Shown: positions 21,040-32,395 of the stretch, piece after piece
How the letters are laid out: each line of letters begins with the position of its first letter
Numbering within the stretch: the stretch's first letter is position 1
Origin: Rugalucina vietnamica
Lineage: Eukaryota; Mollusca; Bivalvia; Lucinida; Lucinidae
Length of the DNA: 64,000 nt
Assembly: GCA_964017185.1 (NCBI GenBank)
Contig: OZ024878.1
Location: 19,409,851-19,473,850 of the forward strand
Direction: 5' to 3'
Made by a program: the position numbers and the translations under genes
Notes under the pieces: model-generated
Database searches by the model: none
What the model was told of the DNA's origin: nothing
The model's input: only the letters and a program-made list of their open reading frames with translations

Positions 21040-21140
21040 TGCAGACCGTCTATTATGGTGATTTTAAGGCTTAAAGATTGTGAAAGTGAAAGCTTAAAGA
21101 TTTATGCTGGAAATTCCTCTGACATTGATATATGAGGGGT
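21040..21140 (+). pseudogene. Third, strongly eroded copy of the PNKP terminal exon
   Basis: The stretch AAAGATTGTGAAAGTGAA, then TTTATGCTGGAAATTCCTC and an ATATATGAGG end, aligns loosely with the terminal PNKP exon. It is preceded by TATTATGGTGAT, the 3'UTR motif of the previous copy. A still weaker copy may lie near 21530-21580. Confidence 0.5.
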
Positions 21141-21169
21141 CTGACTTAAAACATCAGGAAAACATGTCT

Positions 21170-21252
21170 GTGCAATAAAGTACCCTTAAATCCCACTTTT
21201 ATGAAGTAAAACTGAGGTATGTAGGGGTATACTTATTTTTTTATGTGTGTGT

Positions 21253-21306
<54 letters not shown>

Positions 21307-21500
21307 TCCAAAACATAGATTGTGAGTACTTGTTAGAACCGCCTAGTCAAGATGGTCTATGTTTTGAGCAAAAATAAGAAAAATATCAAAAATTGTCCAA
21401 TGAATTTTTTCCATTAATGATTTTTACAGCTAAAAAATCTCAACATATTGCATGGGCAAGTTTTTGAAATGAGCCTTACTTTTGTGTTGATCCTTAGTCT
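21170..21500. mobile_element. F3 foldback copy with a poly-T expansion
   Basis: It contains the F3 arm AAAACATAGATTGTGAGTAC and GTTAGAACCGCC but an eroded second arm. A run of about 60 T lies at 21249-21305. The far end reads TTGCATGGGCAAGTTTT, as in other F3 copies. Confidence 0.65.
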
Positions 21501-21935
21501 ATGAAGAGACAGTATAGACCCTGACTGTAAGGCTTCTCGGACAGGAAAGTTGAAAGACTTGTAGACAATGAGCAGTCTTGTATAAGAGCATGCCTGTCAT
21601 AGTGAGCCTAGTCAAAAATGGTTTCATACTCTGATGAAAGTCTGCCTACCAAAAAGATCCTTAGTTTTTTGGCCAGCGTGAGTTGCTTATCTTAGCAAAT
21701 TGCGGAGACCCATCCATGCATACCACACTGTTCTTAGAATGTAAATGTGACAAAGTTTATGAAAGTGGTTAGAACTCTCTCAGTGGATTGAGACAAGTGA
21801 AATGAACTTGGTCAAGTAAAAAGTAAGCAATGATCAGGAGCTGGTGCAATCAGAACTAAAGTCCTACCTTAAAAAAACAGGTGGACGACAACCAAAATGA
21901 TAAATAGGAACTGATACAAAGAAAAAATATGAACT

Positions 21936-22155
21936 GCATCATGAGAAAACATGATCTTGGCGTGTACAAAAACAAAGGTCCATATCAGCATCTTTGTTTT
22001 CACAACACAGAAAGTACAATTACCCTTCTTCCTTAATACAAAATTTCAAGCTTCTAGCCTTTTTTCTGAGACTGTACATGCCTGTTTGTGTTGGATTGGT
22101 CGGAAACCTGAAATCTGGTTTTCTCACATTGCCACTCATGATATAAATCTGAGCT
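21936..22155 (+). mobile_element. F2 foldback fragment
   Basis: It contains CATGAGAAAACATGATC, AAAACAAAGGTCCATATCAG and the right-half text CAAGCTTCTAGCC, and ends near TTGCCACTCATG. Confidence 0.5.
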
Positions 22156-22279
22156 AGCAACACTGTAACCTAAAGTGCTTCGGTCTGTTTCACTAAGGCA
22201 TATTTTTGATTGTCAGATATTGTAGATCATTACTCAATGAGGCTCTAAATGGCTAGTCAAAATATGAAAATGAATCTTT

Positions 22280-22950
22280 AGGGCCTGTCACACACTCACG
22301 AGTTGAAGCCCCGACATGCTACGAGTTGGTACGAGTTATAAGTCGCCGCTTGTCGCGCGAGTTGCCACGAGTTGTGTTGAAAAAGTTTAAAAGCTGTCAC
22401 ACACTCACGAGTTGAAGCTATGAGTTAGCGCAAATCATAACTCGCCGCTTGTCGCGCGAGTTGCTATGAGTTGTAATGCCCTACGAGTTCTACACGACAT
22501 CCCTACGATATAAGTCGTGGGAACTCGCGGATACTCGTAGGAATGTCGTAGTAAACTCGTGAGATGTCGTAGGAACTCGTGAGAAGTCTTCTTCAAAATC
22601 GTAGCAACTCGTAGGTATCTCGTAGGCAACTCGCCATGTTTGACAAGACGCCGAGAATGCACGACATCCCACGATATTACTACGAGTTCTGTACGACAAG
22701 CTACGAGATCAGTACGAGTTATGCTCCGCCCATGCCCTGCCCACTTTAAGACGGCGAGTTGCTACGACTTGCTACGAGAATTTTAAACTGTGTAAAATTC
22801 TCGTAGCCTTTCCACATGCTACGAGTTGGGAAGAGTTATGTACGACAACCGCCGACATAGGGCGAGTTCTCTACGAGTTGCTACGAGTTCACCAAAAAAG
22901 TGGGCGGAGCTTAACTCGTAGGTCCAATTCGTGAGTGTCTGACAGGGGCT
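22280..22950. mobile_element. MITE saturated with CTACGAGTT/AACTCGTAG motifs
   Basis: The ends GGGCCTGTCACACACTCACG and, reversed, AGCCCCTGTCAGACACTCACG are inverted. Inside, about twenty CGAGTT/AACTCG words occur, in blocks of alternating orientation. No ORF. Confidence 0.75.
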
Positions 22951-23039
22951 TTTCATTCATCAGAAATAAACGTTGACAAATCTGAATTTTTGTTGTACTT
23001 TTTCACTGACCATCAATGAACATGTAATTTTAAGTCACT

Positions 23040-23485
23040 GTTTGGTGTGAGCTACGATGCTGTCCCAAGGAGCTGCTCACTTATAAATTGTTTGGCTGTT
23101 TAGATAATAACAGAATAACCTTAAGAATTTAAGGAAATACAGATGTATTTATTTAAAATATTTCTGTCAATGTCAAACATACCCCAATGTTCATCCAAAA
23201 GGCGTCAAAGGTCACATTGAGTTGCACACTCGACTGATGATTTATTCCATGTCAGCAGACGGCTTTGCTCAAGAAAGATGCTCTTTAAACAGGTAGTTTG
23301 GGAAGCTTGTTAATCGAGTTATTTACCCCCTAATGTTGCACATTAATTATGCCCCTAACTTCGAAAGAAGTTGAGGGGGCATATTGGTTTGGGTCTGTCC
23401 GTACAGTCACTCTGTGATGCGTAATGCTTAGCACTCGGTCAGGAACTGTTAGAGCTAGGATCTTGAAATTTGGTATGTAGTATCA
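23040..23485. other. Intergenic, unassigned
   Basis: I see no gene; 23340-23420 resembles the GTTGAGGGGGCATATTGGTT class of bivalve repeats but the ends are unclear. Confidence 0.3.
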
Positions 23486-23489
23486 TTAC

Positions 23490-23745
23490 GAAAATATGCC
23501 CAGGCAATATAAAGTGATTTTTTAAAGCTGTAAAATTTGAAATTTTGATATTTTTGTTCAAAACATAGATTGTGGGTACACGTTAGAACAGCCTCGGCGA
23601 GGCGGTTCTAACGAGTACCCACAATCTATGTTTTGAAGAAAAATAGGTACACCCCTGCAAACCCCAGTTTTGCTATATAAAAGTGGGGTTCAAGGGGGTA
23701 TATATGACACGGACATGTTTTCCTGATGTTAAGAGGACCGTTATT
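23490..23745. mobile_element. F3 foldback MITE copy with a complete central palindrome
   Basis: GTTAGAACAGCCTCGGCGAG continues to AGGCGGTTCTAAC, inside AACATAGATTGTGGGTAC and its inverse. The right flank has TAAAAGTGGGGTTCAAGGG and GACATGTTTTCCTGATGTT. Confidence 0.75.
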
Positions 23746-23806
23746 TTTTCTTTCAGGTAAATTCAAGGGGCTAGGGCCCATTCTGTGAGTTATTTCCCTT
23801 TTTAGC

Positions 23807-24590
23807 TCGACTGCACGAAGTGCATAGAGCTATTGCTGTCACCCTGGTCGTCCACGTTCCCGTTCCCGTGTGCGTTCCCGTGCGCGTCACACTTGCGTTA
23901 AAGTTTTCTAGAAGTCCATATCTTGACAACCACTCATCAGAAAGCATTCATACTTGGACCATAGATACCCTGTAGGGTTAGCTTTCATCCCATGGCATCG
24001 GGCCCCTGGGTCCAGGCCAGGGGGTGGGGCTGGAGGTTAAAATCTAGAACACCTTCAAAAATGGCAATTCTTGTGTTAAAGTTTTCTAGAAGTCCATATC
24101 TTGACAACCACTCATCAGAAAGCATTGATACTTGGGCCATTGACACCCTGTAGGGTCGGCTTTCATTCCATGGCATCAGATCCCCGGGTCCATGCCAGGG
24201 GGTGGGGCTAGAGGTTAAAATCTAGAACACCATTAATAATAATGGCTTTTCTGTGATATAGTATTCTAGAAGTCTATATCTTGAAAACTTTTTATCAGAG
24301 GGCTTTCATACTCGGACCATAGGTACCCTGTAGGGTTGAGTTTCATTTCATGGCATCGGATCTCTGGGTCCATGCCTGGGGGGTGGGGCTGGAGGTTAAA
24401 AACTAGAACACTGTAAAAATAGATGTACTGCTGTGTAACTTTTACAAGGAGTCCATATCTTGACAACAACTTATCATAAAGCATTCATACTTCATACACT
24501 TTAGGTTCCATGACATCGGACCTCTGGGTCGGAGTCAGGGGGGCGGGGCTAGAGGTCAAAATCTAGAACTCCCCGGATTTTTTTTCTTTT
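23807..24590 (+). mobile_element. HINE-D: Helentron-like 5' end with an approximately 179-bp tandem core
   Basis: The 5' end AGCTCGACTGCACGAAGTGC pairs with GAGCT. The core has about four units starting at AGTCCATATCTTGACAAC (23911, 24090, 24270, 24449). No matching 3' end found, so it is truncated or fused to the next element. Confidence 0.65.
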
Positions 24591-24599
24591 TATTTCTTA

Positions 24600-25941
24600 A
24601 TAGAAACAACTTAGGAAGATGGTTGGTCATTCATCTTTTGACTTTGTGACACTGACTTGTGTGTCATGACGGTAAGGGTCGTTTGACCTACTTTCCATGG
24701 TTCAGTGATTTTGCCTTATATCTTGACACTCAATTAGTATATTTTCTTACTTCTTTCAGATTATGAGTGAATACGACCAGGCCTTTGACCCCAATATACT
24801 TATAGGTCACTGTGACCTAATTTCACGGTTCAGTGATTTTGCCTTATATCTTGACACTCAATTAGTATATTTTCATACTTTTTTCAGATTATGAGTGAGT
24901 ATGACCAGACCTTTGACCCTAATATACTTATAGGTCACTGTGACCTAATTTCACGGTTCAGTGATTTTGCCTTATATCTCGGTACTCAAATGGTTTCTGA
25001 ACAAACTTCTTTCAAAGTATGTTTGCGTATGACAAGACCTTTGACCCTGAAATAGTCCTAGGTCACTGTGACCTGATTTTACGGTTCAGTGATTTTGCCT
25101 TATATCTTGACACTCAATTAGTATATTTTCATACTTTTTTCAGATTATGAGTGAGTATGACCAGACCTTTGACCCCAATATACTTATAGGTCACTGTGAC
25201 CTAATTTCACGGTTCAGTGACTTTGCCTTATATCTCAGCACTCAAGTGGTTTATGAACATACTTCTTTCACACTATGTTTGCGTATGACAAGACCTTTGA
25301 CCCTAGAGTAGTCCTAGGTCACTGTGACCTAATTTCACAGTTCAGTGATTTTCCTTTATATCTCGGCACTCAATTGGTATATGGACATACTTCTTGCACG
25401 ATATGTATGAGTATGACAAGACCTTTGACCGTAAAGTATTCCTGGGTCACTGTGACCTAATTCCATGGTTCAGTGATTTTGCCTTATATCTCGACACTCA
25501 GTCGGTATTTTTTCATACTTCTTTCTGATTAGGAATGAGTATGACCAGACCTTTAACCCAAACATACTTATAGGTCACTATGACCTAATTTCATGGTTCA
25601 GTGATTTTGCTTTATATCTCAACACTGAATGGGTATATGATCATATTTCTTTCACATTATGAGTAAGTATCACTAGACCTTATAGGTCAGTGTGACCTTA
25701 TTTCACGGTTCAGTGATTTTGCCTTGAGTCATCTTTTGGACATTTTCTACATCTTGAAAGTGACTTACCAGTTGGGGGTATAGTGTTTCATAAACACATT
25801 TTCTAGTTTCATCTGTGTTGGTTGTTATCAGTCATGTTAGATGTCTCTGGAGTATACCTCTTAGCATGAACATACCTGGATCTGGTAATGTGAATAAATG
25901 CAGATAAGATCTTTGGGTGCCTTTGGCTCAGGTGAGCTAAT
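24600..25941 (-). mobile_element. HINE-E: Helentron-like 5' end (minus) with an approximately 128-bp core holding ERE palindromes
   Basis: On the minus strand it begins AGCTCACCTGAGCC at 25941. The core is about eight units of 128 bp with GGTTCAGTGATTTTGCC and AGGTCACTGTGACCT. The 3' end is not recognised; 25770-25890 includes part of a different foldback (G). Confidence 0.6.
24804..25698. promoter_or_regulatory. Array of eight AGGTCAnnnTGACCT palindromes (ERE consensus)
   Basis: Sites begin at 24804, 24932, 25060, 25198, 25316, 25444, 25572 and 25684. Six match AGGTCA-CTG/CTA/GTG-TGACCT in both half-sites with CTG as the usual spacer; 25444 starts GGGTCA, 25572 has CTA and 25684 GTG. This is the inverted repeat with 3-nt spacer of nuclear receptor response elements. 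Whether it acts as a regulatory site is unknown. Confidence 0.55.
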
Positions 25942-28205
25942 AACCACTACTTTGTGCATACTTTGTCAGGAGTAACTGATTAATTTTATGTTAAAGGTTT
26001 TGAAAAAAAGAACTACACTCTATTTACATAAAGTTTATTTCTATTGGCAGTGAAATAGAAAAAAAATGCACACTTGGCCGACCATGTATCACAAAAGAAT
26101 ATCTAAAAGTCGCTGTCATAGTTTCAAGGAAGAGATCTCTTATATCAGTTGAAGGAATTAATCGTGTGGAGAAACCATGACAAAACCATAAATATGGTCC
26201 AATGTAATACATAGTTTACCGAGTGTGAAAAGTATCTGGTCTCAATTTTCACACTATTACAAAACATTGCTACAGCAAGTACTAACATACTAGAACTCAA
26301 AAAACATAAGGGTATGGGAGCTTAGCAGGGCTATAAAATTGTAAATACTCAGCCCAAAAAACTACCAAAAAGTATTATTATTTTAATATTTTACAATCAA
26401 TAGCCAATCAGCAGAAGATAATTTGTGCTATGTATCTTCTTTGTGATGTACACAGTGTGCCTATAATTTGTATAAAGGATATAGGTTTGCAAAATGCAGA
26501 TTTATTTGGGTTTTTTTTTTTCAATTCTTTTCAGCATTTGATCCTATAGCATTTACAGAGATATAGTACTGCAAAGCTCCCAATGTATTTGAAACACATT
26601 AAGACAAAAGCAATAACATCGACTTAAGCATCCAGAATAAGTTAGCTTAACCGGGTGGTTTCAACCAGGCGAATTCAACCTTTTGCCAGGTATGCAGACT
26701 GATGTTATTGTTTTTGTCATCTTGTATCAGTTATTATTAAGGCTGCACTTTGAGGGCTTAGTTTTGGTATTTAGTCAAAATACCACAAGTATACAGAAAA
26801 TCTGATTACACACAAGCGCAAATACCTTTCATTCACAGACAAATTATCGTCAACATTAACTGCCATTAGATTTTACAGAAACACCTCTGATGCAGAGTGC
26901 CATGCTAACCAGTCTGTTCGTATGACAATTTCGCCAAAAAAAAGAATGACTTAAAAATTATGATATAGATATCAAAATCAAGTGTGTCAAATTTAGGAAG
27001 TTGCCTGACACTATATATTTACAATCCATATCTTAACCTTCAAAGAATTTTAATATCCAGAGTTCTAATTAAAATGTGTTTACTTTGAAACCCTTAAAAA
27101 TGTATTTGAAGGTAACAATCATGGATGTTTCAGCTATAAAATTAAGCAGATATGCACTGCTGATAAACATACAGATTAGCTCATTTTCAGCTCTCTCAAT
27201 AAAAAAGCAAACATTCATTCCAATGTTTCAAAACAACATTCTGACACAAAAAGAGTCAAGCAAGCAATTATACAGCAGCTAATCAATAAAAATATACTAA
27301 AATAAAAATATTCTGAACACATTGTGGTGAAAAAGGCACATATTGTTAATGAACACTTTAAAAATGTTAAAAAATATGCTGGAAACCTGTTCACACCAAT
27401 GTTCACATATACACATAATAACAAAAGAAGTTACACGTTCAAAATCATACCTTCATTTACATTAACATCAAATATATCCTACATATTGTCCATCCAAAGA
27501 CAGACGCATACAACACAAAACTATATTTTCTTTTATCACACATTACTCATATTTTATCTACAAAGTAAGTTATCGCCAAAATATGCACCAAACGTTTTGT
27601 GTATTGTCCATCTATGTATTCTTTCAAATTTCTATTTTATATGTACAAGAAAATTAAATCTTATCTCTTAAATATTGTCTCAAACAAGATTCATGTTATG
27701 TTTGCACATTTGCTATATTATTTAAATCACATACATTTTGTACATTTACAACATTTACAAAGTTATCTTTCATTTTGAAAGCCCATTTACTTCCTGTAAG
27801 TTCAGATATATGTGCAAGAACTTATTTTCGTGAATATTTGTCAATGTGCTGCCTTGTGAGATCCAAGTTCTCACTAATAAAGAATCACAAATAGCCTTAA
27901 GGAATACTCGTTCACAAAATCATGATTTGAACGCATATAATTCCGAAATAGAAAATCATTAAATAAAAGTAATGCAAACATTACCAAATTTACAATTACA
28001 GTTTAAATTACTTTTTGATTGCTTCAAGTGTTCTTCTAGCCTGTAGATTTCTTTGATGATAAATTATGCTACAGGATATCCGAATGTTACACTAAATGAT
28101 AAACTTTATTTGGTTTTCTAAGAATAGGCTTTTATAATGGTGCAATGAAAACCATCCACAAGTTAGAATTCTTTGAAAGCACTATTAGGCAATTAAAGAA
28201 AGCAA
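25942..28205. other. AT-rich unique stretch, possible distal 3'UTR of FOXN (minus)
   Basis: 2.3 kb of AT-rich sequence without any recognised repeat, unusual for this window. On the minus strand an AATAAA lies near 26036-26031 with a T-rich stretch downstream. It could be the far end of a very long FOXN 3'UTR or of another transcript. No ORF convinces. Confidence 0.3.
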
Positions 28206-28210
28206 TTAAA

Positions 28211-28493
28211 TGAGTCGTGGCATGAGAAAACAAGCAACATGAATAGGCAAAAACAAAGGCGCTGATCAGCTGTGCAGTATCTGCACAGCTGATCAGCGCC
28301 TTTGTTTTTGCTACACAGACAGCAAAATTACTGCACAGCTGATCAGCGCCTTTGTTTTTGCTACACAGTAAAATTACTATTCTTCTTAAATGCGAAATTT
28401 TTTAGCTTCTAGCCTGCTTCTTTGGTTGTACAGCCTGGTTTGTGTGGGACCTGTTCAGAAACCACATTGTTGGTTTTCTCATGATGCGGCTCA
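28211..28493 (+). mobile_element. F2 foldback MITE copy with a duplicated arm
   Basis: The central palindrome is the CTGTGCAG/CTGCACAG type. The segment CTGCACAGCTGATCAGCGCC with the following arm is repeated at 28331-28370. It ends ATGATGCGGCTCA. Confidence 0.8.
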
Positions 28494-28732
28494 AATGTTA
28501 AACAAATATTTCAGTATTTACAAACGTACGCTGCCATTTAAGAGCCATACCCAGGAAACGCTTGAGCCACTACAAAGGAACGTAACAATTTATCAACCCT
28601 AATGACCCATGAAAATTAAACTAATTTGGAAAACATGTTCTGAAGTATGCTGTTCGAAAAATAATTTTCTAGGTATTAATGTCTATAGTTAACAAAAATA
28701 CCCATTGCAAATTGGTATTTCTTAACGCATTT

Positions 28733-28935
28733 ATGACGAATGACCAGTCCGACTTGCCCATCATTATCATCCACTGTCATTTTTAGGGACATCAGGAGTG
28801 ATATTAAATTTTTATTTCATTTTTCGATGAAATTTCTCTTAGCAGTGTAGCCTCAGATGGGATGCCACGATCTGGGGCGTCACATCTTGTGCTATACTGT
28901 GTGCCTATATCCCATAAAAAAGACGGCTAGGCTAA
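28733..28935 (+). mobile_element. MITE-E copy
   Basis: It contains CCCATCATTATCATCC, AGCAGTGTAGCCTCAGATGG and a degenerate hairpin GATGCCACGATCTGGGGCGTC, and ends at TATATCCCATAAAAAAGAC. Confidence 0.6.
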
Positions 28936-28959
28936 TAAGAATAAGACACTAGCTTAGAA

Positions 28960-29250
28960 CTAAAAAGAATCATCACGAAAATATATCTGTGTAATGTATA
29001 CCCCCATGAACCCCACATTTATATAGTAAAACTGGGGTATGCAGGGTAAACCCATTTTTCTTATTTTTGCTCTAAAACATAGATTGTGGGTACTCGTTAG
29101 AACCGCCTCGGCGAGGCGGTTCTAACATGTACCCACAATCTAGGTTTTGAGCAAAAATAAGAAAAATATCAATTTTTTTCTAATGAAAATTTTCAATTTT
29201 TACAACTTTAAAAATCTCTGATAAATTTGCATACAAATAAGTCAAGGTCA
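28960..29250. mobile_element. F3 foldback MITE copy
   Basis: Perfect central palindrome GTTAGAACCGCCTCGGCGAG plus arms AAACATAGATTGTGGGTAC and inverse; flanks as in other F3 copies. Confidence 0.75.
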
Positions 29251-29481
29251 TGTGCTGGTCACCAAGGCGATACTTGTGCTGTTTCTTGTAGCGTCACTCA
29301 TTTTCCTGCGGTCCATTTTCCAAACATAACATAGTATAAAATTACATTTTTCGATTCAAATAAATATTTTCAACCGAGGAAATAATTTCCTTCAGTACAA
29401 TTTGAAAGACGTTATTTGAGGAAACATTTTAATCATCTCATAGACACCTATGAATCAAATGCATGTGTGAAATGAATTAAT

Positions 29482-29716
29482 TGAGCCACCTCATGGGAAA
29501 ACCAACAATCTGCATAGGCGAAAACAAAGGCGCAGATCAGTTTCGCGGTAACCGCGAAGCTGATCAGCGCCTTTGTTTTCGCTACTAGGATAGTACAATT
29601 CCTCTTCTACTTAAATCCGAAATTTTAAGCATCTAGCTCTTTTCCGTGCTTGTACAGGCTGGTTTGTGTCGGACCTGTTCGGAAACCACTTTGTTGGTTT
29701 TCCCACGAGGTGGCTC
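29482..29716 (+). mobile_element. F2 foldback MITE, complete copy
   Basis: It starts TGAGCCACCTCATGGGAAAA and ends TTTTCCCACGAGGTGGCTCA. The centre is TTTCGCGGTAACCGCGAAG. Confidence 0.85.
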
Positions 29717-29719
29717 AAT

Positions 29720-29945
29720 TCACTCTGTTTATCCTACGACAACCAACGCAACTGAGAACAACCAACACAGATAAAATCAATAAGCCATGACATGGAGTAA
29801 ATGCCTGTCTGGAACCAACTTGCCACACGATTCTGATCTATGGTAAGTTGTTCCGACAGGTATTTGCATCTTATAGCCTTATACTGATTTCATCTGCATT
29901 GGTTGTTCCCAATCACGCTGGTTGCCTCTGGATAACCAGTGTGGT
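29720..29945. mobile_element. Foldback-G MITE copy
   Basis: GACAACCAACGCAACTGAGAAC at the left pairs with GGTTGTTCCCAATCACGCTGG at the right. The inner arms ATACCTGTCTGGAACAAC type flank the centre. Copies also at 31965 and 33450. Confidence 0.65.
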
Positions 29946-30039
29946 GAAATGGCTGATTTGCTTCCTCTTACACTACAGTGGAACATACATTACATGTATT
30001 TGCCCAGATTTCCTTTTTCATAACTTTTTTTATTTTTAT

Positions 30040-30165
30040 TTTGTTTTACTTCCCTTTCAAGATTTTTTCAGCTCATATGAGACGTGCCAATCAGTAGGTG
30101 GGGGGAAAAATGGAAGAACCCCGAGAAAAACCACCTGGCACACTTTTTCATAACTAAAAGCTCCA
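30040..30165 (-). mobile_element. SINE-C-like repeat fragment
   Basis: CATATGAGACGTGCCAATCAG followed by GGGGGAAAAATGG and GAGAAAAACCACCTGGCACAC matches 49466-49570, next to a T-rich stretch that suggests the 3' tail of a minus-strand retroelement. Confidence 0.5.
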
Positions 30166-30484
30166 AAACTGTATATGCGATTATATGCACATGTGTTCTT
30201 TTGTCTATCAGTATGAGAAAGAAAACCTTTACTTCTCGAAGATTAGTCCGCCATGTGTGTCGGTGAGTTCATTGATGGCTGACTAAGCCATGTGTTGCGC
30301 AGATCTCCTTTATCATTACCTCCCCCCCCCCCCCCACACACACACTTTGACTATCAGTATGTGCAGTTACTAACATGTATGCATGTTCCACTGTAAGTCT
30401 CATGTACTCATGAAATAATACAATGATTTGAGATCCATTTGGAAAAAAGTTGTATGCGTCACTGCTACACACAAAATGTATTTA

Positions 30485-30695
30485 GGGAGCACAGTGGCGT
30501 AGTGGTAGAGCGTCGGACTCCGAATCGAGAGGTCCTGGGTTTGATCCCAAAAGGCGTCAATGTGTTGTGTCCTTGAGCAAGACACATTAACTCCCTACAG
30601 TACTGGTTAAACCCAGGAAGCATTGGCTCTATCCGGACATGACTGAAAAATTGTTGACTGGGACGTTAAGACTTGAGCAACTCAAACAAACTTAT
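30485..30695 (+). mobile_element. tRNA-derived SINE, full-length copy
   Basis: A-box TGGCGTAGTGG (about 30495) and B-box GGTTTGATCCC (about 30538) are in tRNA-like spacing. The body CCTTGAGCAAGACACATTAA and a 3' GGGACGTTAAGACTTG with (CAAA)n follow. It cannot be a working tRNA gene because the 3' half does not close the acceptor stem. Confidence 0.8.
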
Positions 30696-31172
30696 TTAAA
30701 TTTAGGTCTAACTTGTACAGTACAGTTATGTTTTTATTTATCTCTATAAGTGAAAAGCTGGAGCGATTATTTCTACTACATCTATAGGATATAATGACTA
30801 CAATTTGTACCAGTGAATATGACAAAAGGCATTTGTAGTTTAATAGTCAATTCATCCCAACAGTGTTGATGTAATAGAAAGGGGACAATCATTCATAGTT
30901 TTACAGAGCTTTTTGCTGGCTCTATGGTCCTTCTGTCTCTATAAGGAAAATTTTCAACCAAATCAGAAACACAAGAACCTTTATTTATGAAATAATTGAC
31001 CCCACTGAAGCTGCCAGGCGATGTATCCATGGAAATTGGGTTTCAAAATCCCATATATTTCCCCTTAATTTAAGGGCTAATATCCTTGAAGAACTGACAA
31101 GAACCCGGTGTTTGGAGGACAAAATCCAATTACCGCTTTTAGGCATTGTTTGTCAGTGACGAATTTTGAAGG
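30696..31172. other. Unassigned AT-rich sequence
   Basis: No gene or repeat recognised between the SINE and the next F2 fragment. Confidence 0.3.
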
Positions 31173-31280
31173 CAAGCAAACCAACAACATGCCTAGGCGA
31201 AATCAAAGGCGCAGATCAGCTGTGCAGTAACTGCACAGCTGATCAGCGTCTTTGTTTTCGCTACACTAATAGTTCAGTTC
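31173..31280 (+). mobile_element. F2 foldback central part
   Basis: GGCGCAGATCAGCTGTGCAG TAACTGCACAGCTGATCAGCG palindrome with flanking CAACAACATGCC; the termini are lost. Confidence 0.7.
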
Positions 31281-31964
31281 CTTTTTTTGTCTGCGTACAA
31301 AATCGAGACAATGCCCAATAAGTGTCTTAATCAGTTTCTCAAAACATCCCTTTGGAAATATGATGATTTCCAAACTGTGCAAGTCTGGGAAGCATCTTAG
31401 ATCCCGAGCAATTTCTAGGCGGCAATATTTGGATTCTGAAACCACTATTATCAGTATCTGTATTAGATAAGCTCGACTGGACAAAAAGATAATGAAACCT
31501 TTGCCTCAGTCAACCCTAATCGATCAAGACAGTTACAGAAGAAATGTTCCTTATTTTATGATAATTGGCAATTAATTTTGTAATCACTCCATGAAATAAA
31601 TTGAGGATGCACACTAGTTGCCCTAATGGGCATCCTCTGTATATGGAATAATTACCAAAATCAAAACTTTCACAAAATAAATTCTGTAACATTTTCTTCT
31701 GAAAACATGTTTTGATGACTGAGAAAAGACTGAACAATTTGAATATTCAAACATTTTGATGTTAGCCAATCTAGCCATGCATTTTAGTTTAAACAATTTT
31801 AAACATTGACCAAGATTCTGATTTTCCCATGGATTTGTTCAAAACACTGCTTGTAGTTTAAATGCCATTTTCCTAAACAAAAAAATCTTTCTACTCAACT
31901 CCTAGATTGTAGTCTTTCTTTATATACTGCAGCACCCTCTTGTGAGTATCAAGTGCCAATAATC
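31281..31964. other. Unassigned AT-rich sequence
   Basis: Short minus ORFs here (31266-31484, 31516-31737) show no family similarity or splice context. Confidence 0.3.
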
Positions 31965-32158
31965 TTCAAGATTAATATAGTCAAACTGTTTTCCATAGAC
32001 AACCAACCTGACAGATAATATCGACTCACATTTGTCAGGTAATAACTTGCCGTGATCTGTCGCAGGTTGTTCCCAAACAAGCTGTTCCTGAACAAGCTGT
32101 TCCCTATGATAACATTGATTTCATCTGCATTGGTTGTCGCTGGATGACTGGTATGTAT
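31965..32158. mobile_element. Foldback-G MITE, degenerate copy
   Basis: GACAACCAACCTGACAGATAA and GATTTCATCTGCATTGGTTG flank a broken centre with AAGCTGTTCCTGAACAAGC. Confidence 0.5.
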
Positions 32159-32159
32159 A

Positions 32160-32395
32160 TGAGCCTGTGCATGAGAAAACCAACAATTTGCATTCCGACC
32201 AGGTCCGACACAAACCGGGCTGTACAGTCACAGAAGACGGTTGGAGGCTGGAAATTTTGGATTTAGAAAGTAGAGGAATTGTACTATCCTTTAAGCGAAA
32301 AAACAGGCACTGATCAGCTTCGCAGTTACTGCCAAGCTGATCTGGGTCTTTGTTTTCACCTGTGCAGATTGCTGGTTTTCCCATGCAGCGGCTCA
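32160..32395 (+). mobile_element. F2 foldback MITE copy
   Basis: TGAGCCTGTGCATGAGAAAA to CCATGCAGCGGCTCA; centre CTTCGCAGTTACTGCCAAG, one mismatch between arms. Confidence 0.8.

Noticed and set aside
24804..25698. CRISPR-like array of repeats and spacers
   Set aside because: Units are continuous 128-bp tandem repeats without unique spacers, in a eukaryotic element.
30485..30560. Possible tRNA gene
   Set aside because: A and B boxes are present but the anticodon region and acceptor stem do not close, and the same text occurs in other copies with a retroposon tail; it is a SINE.
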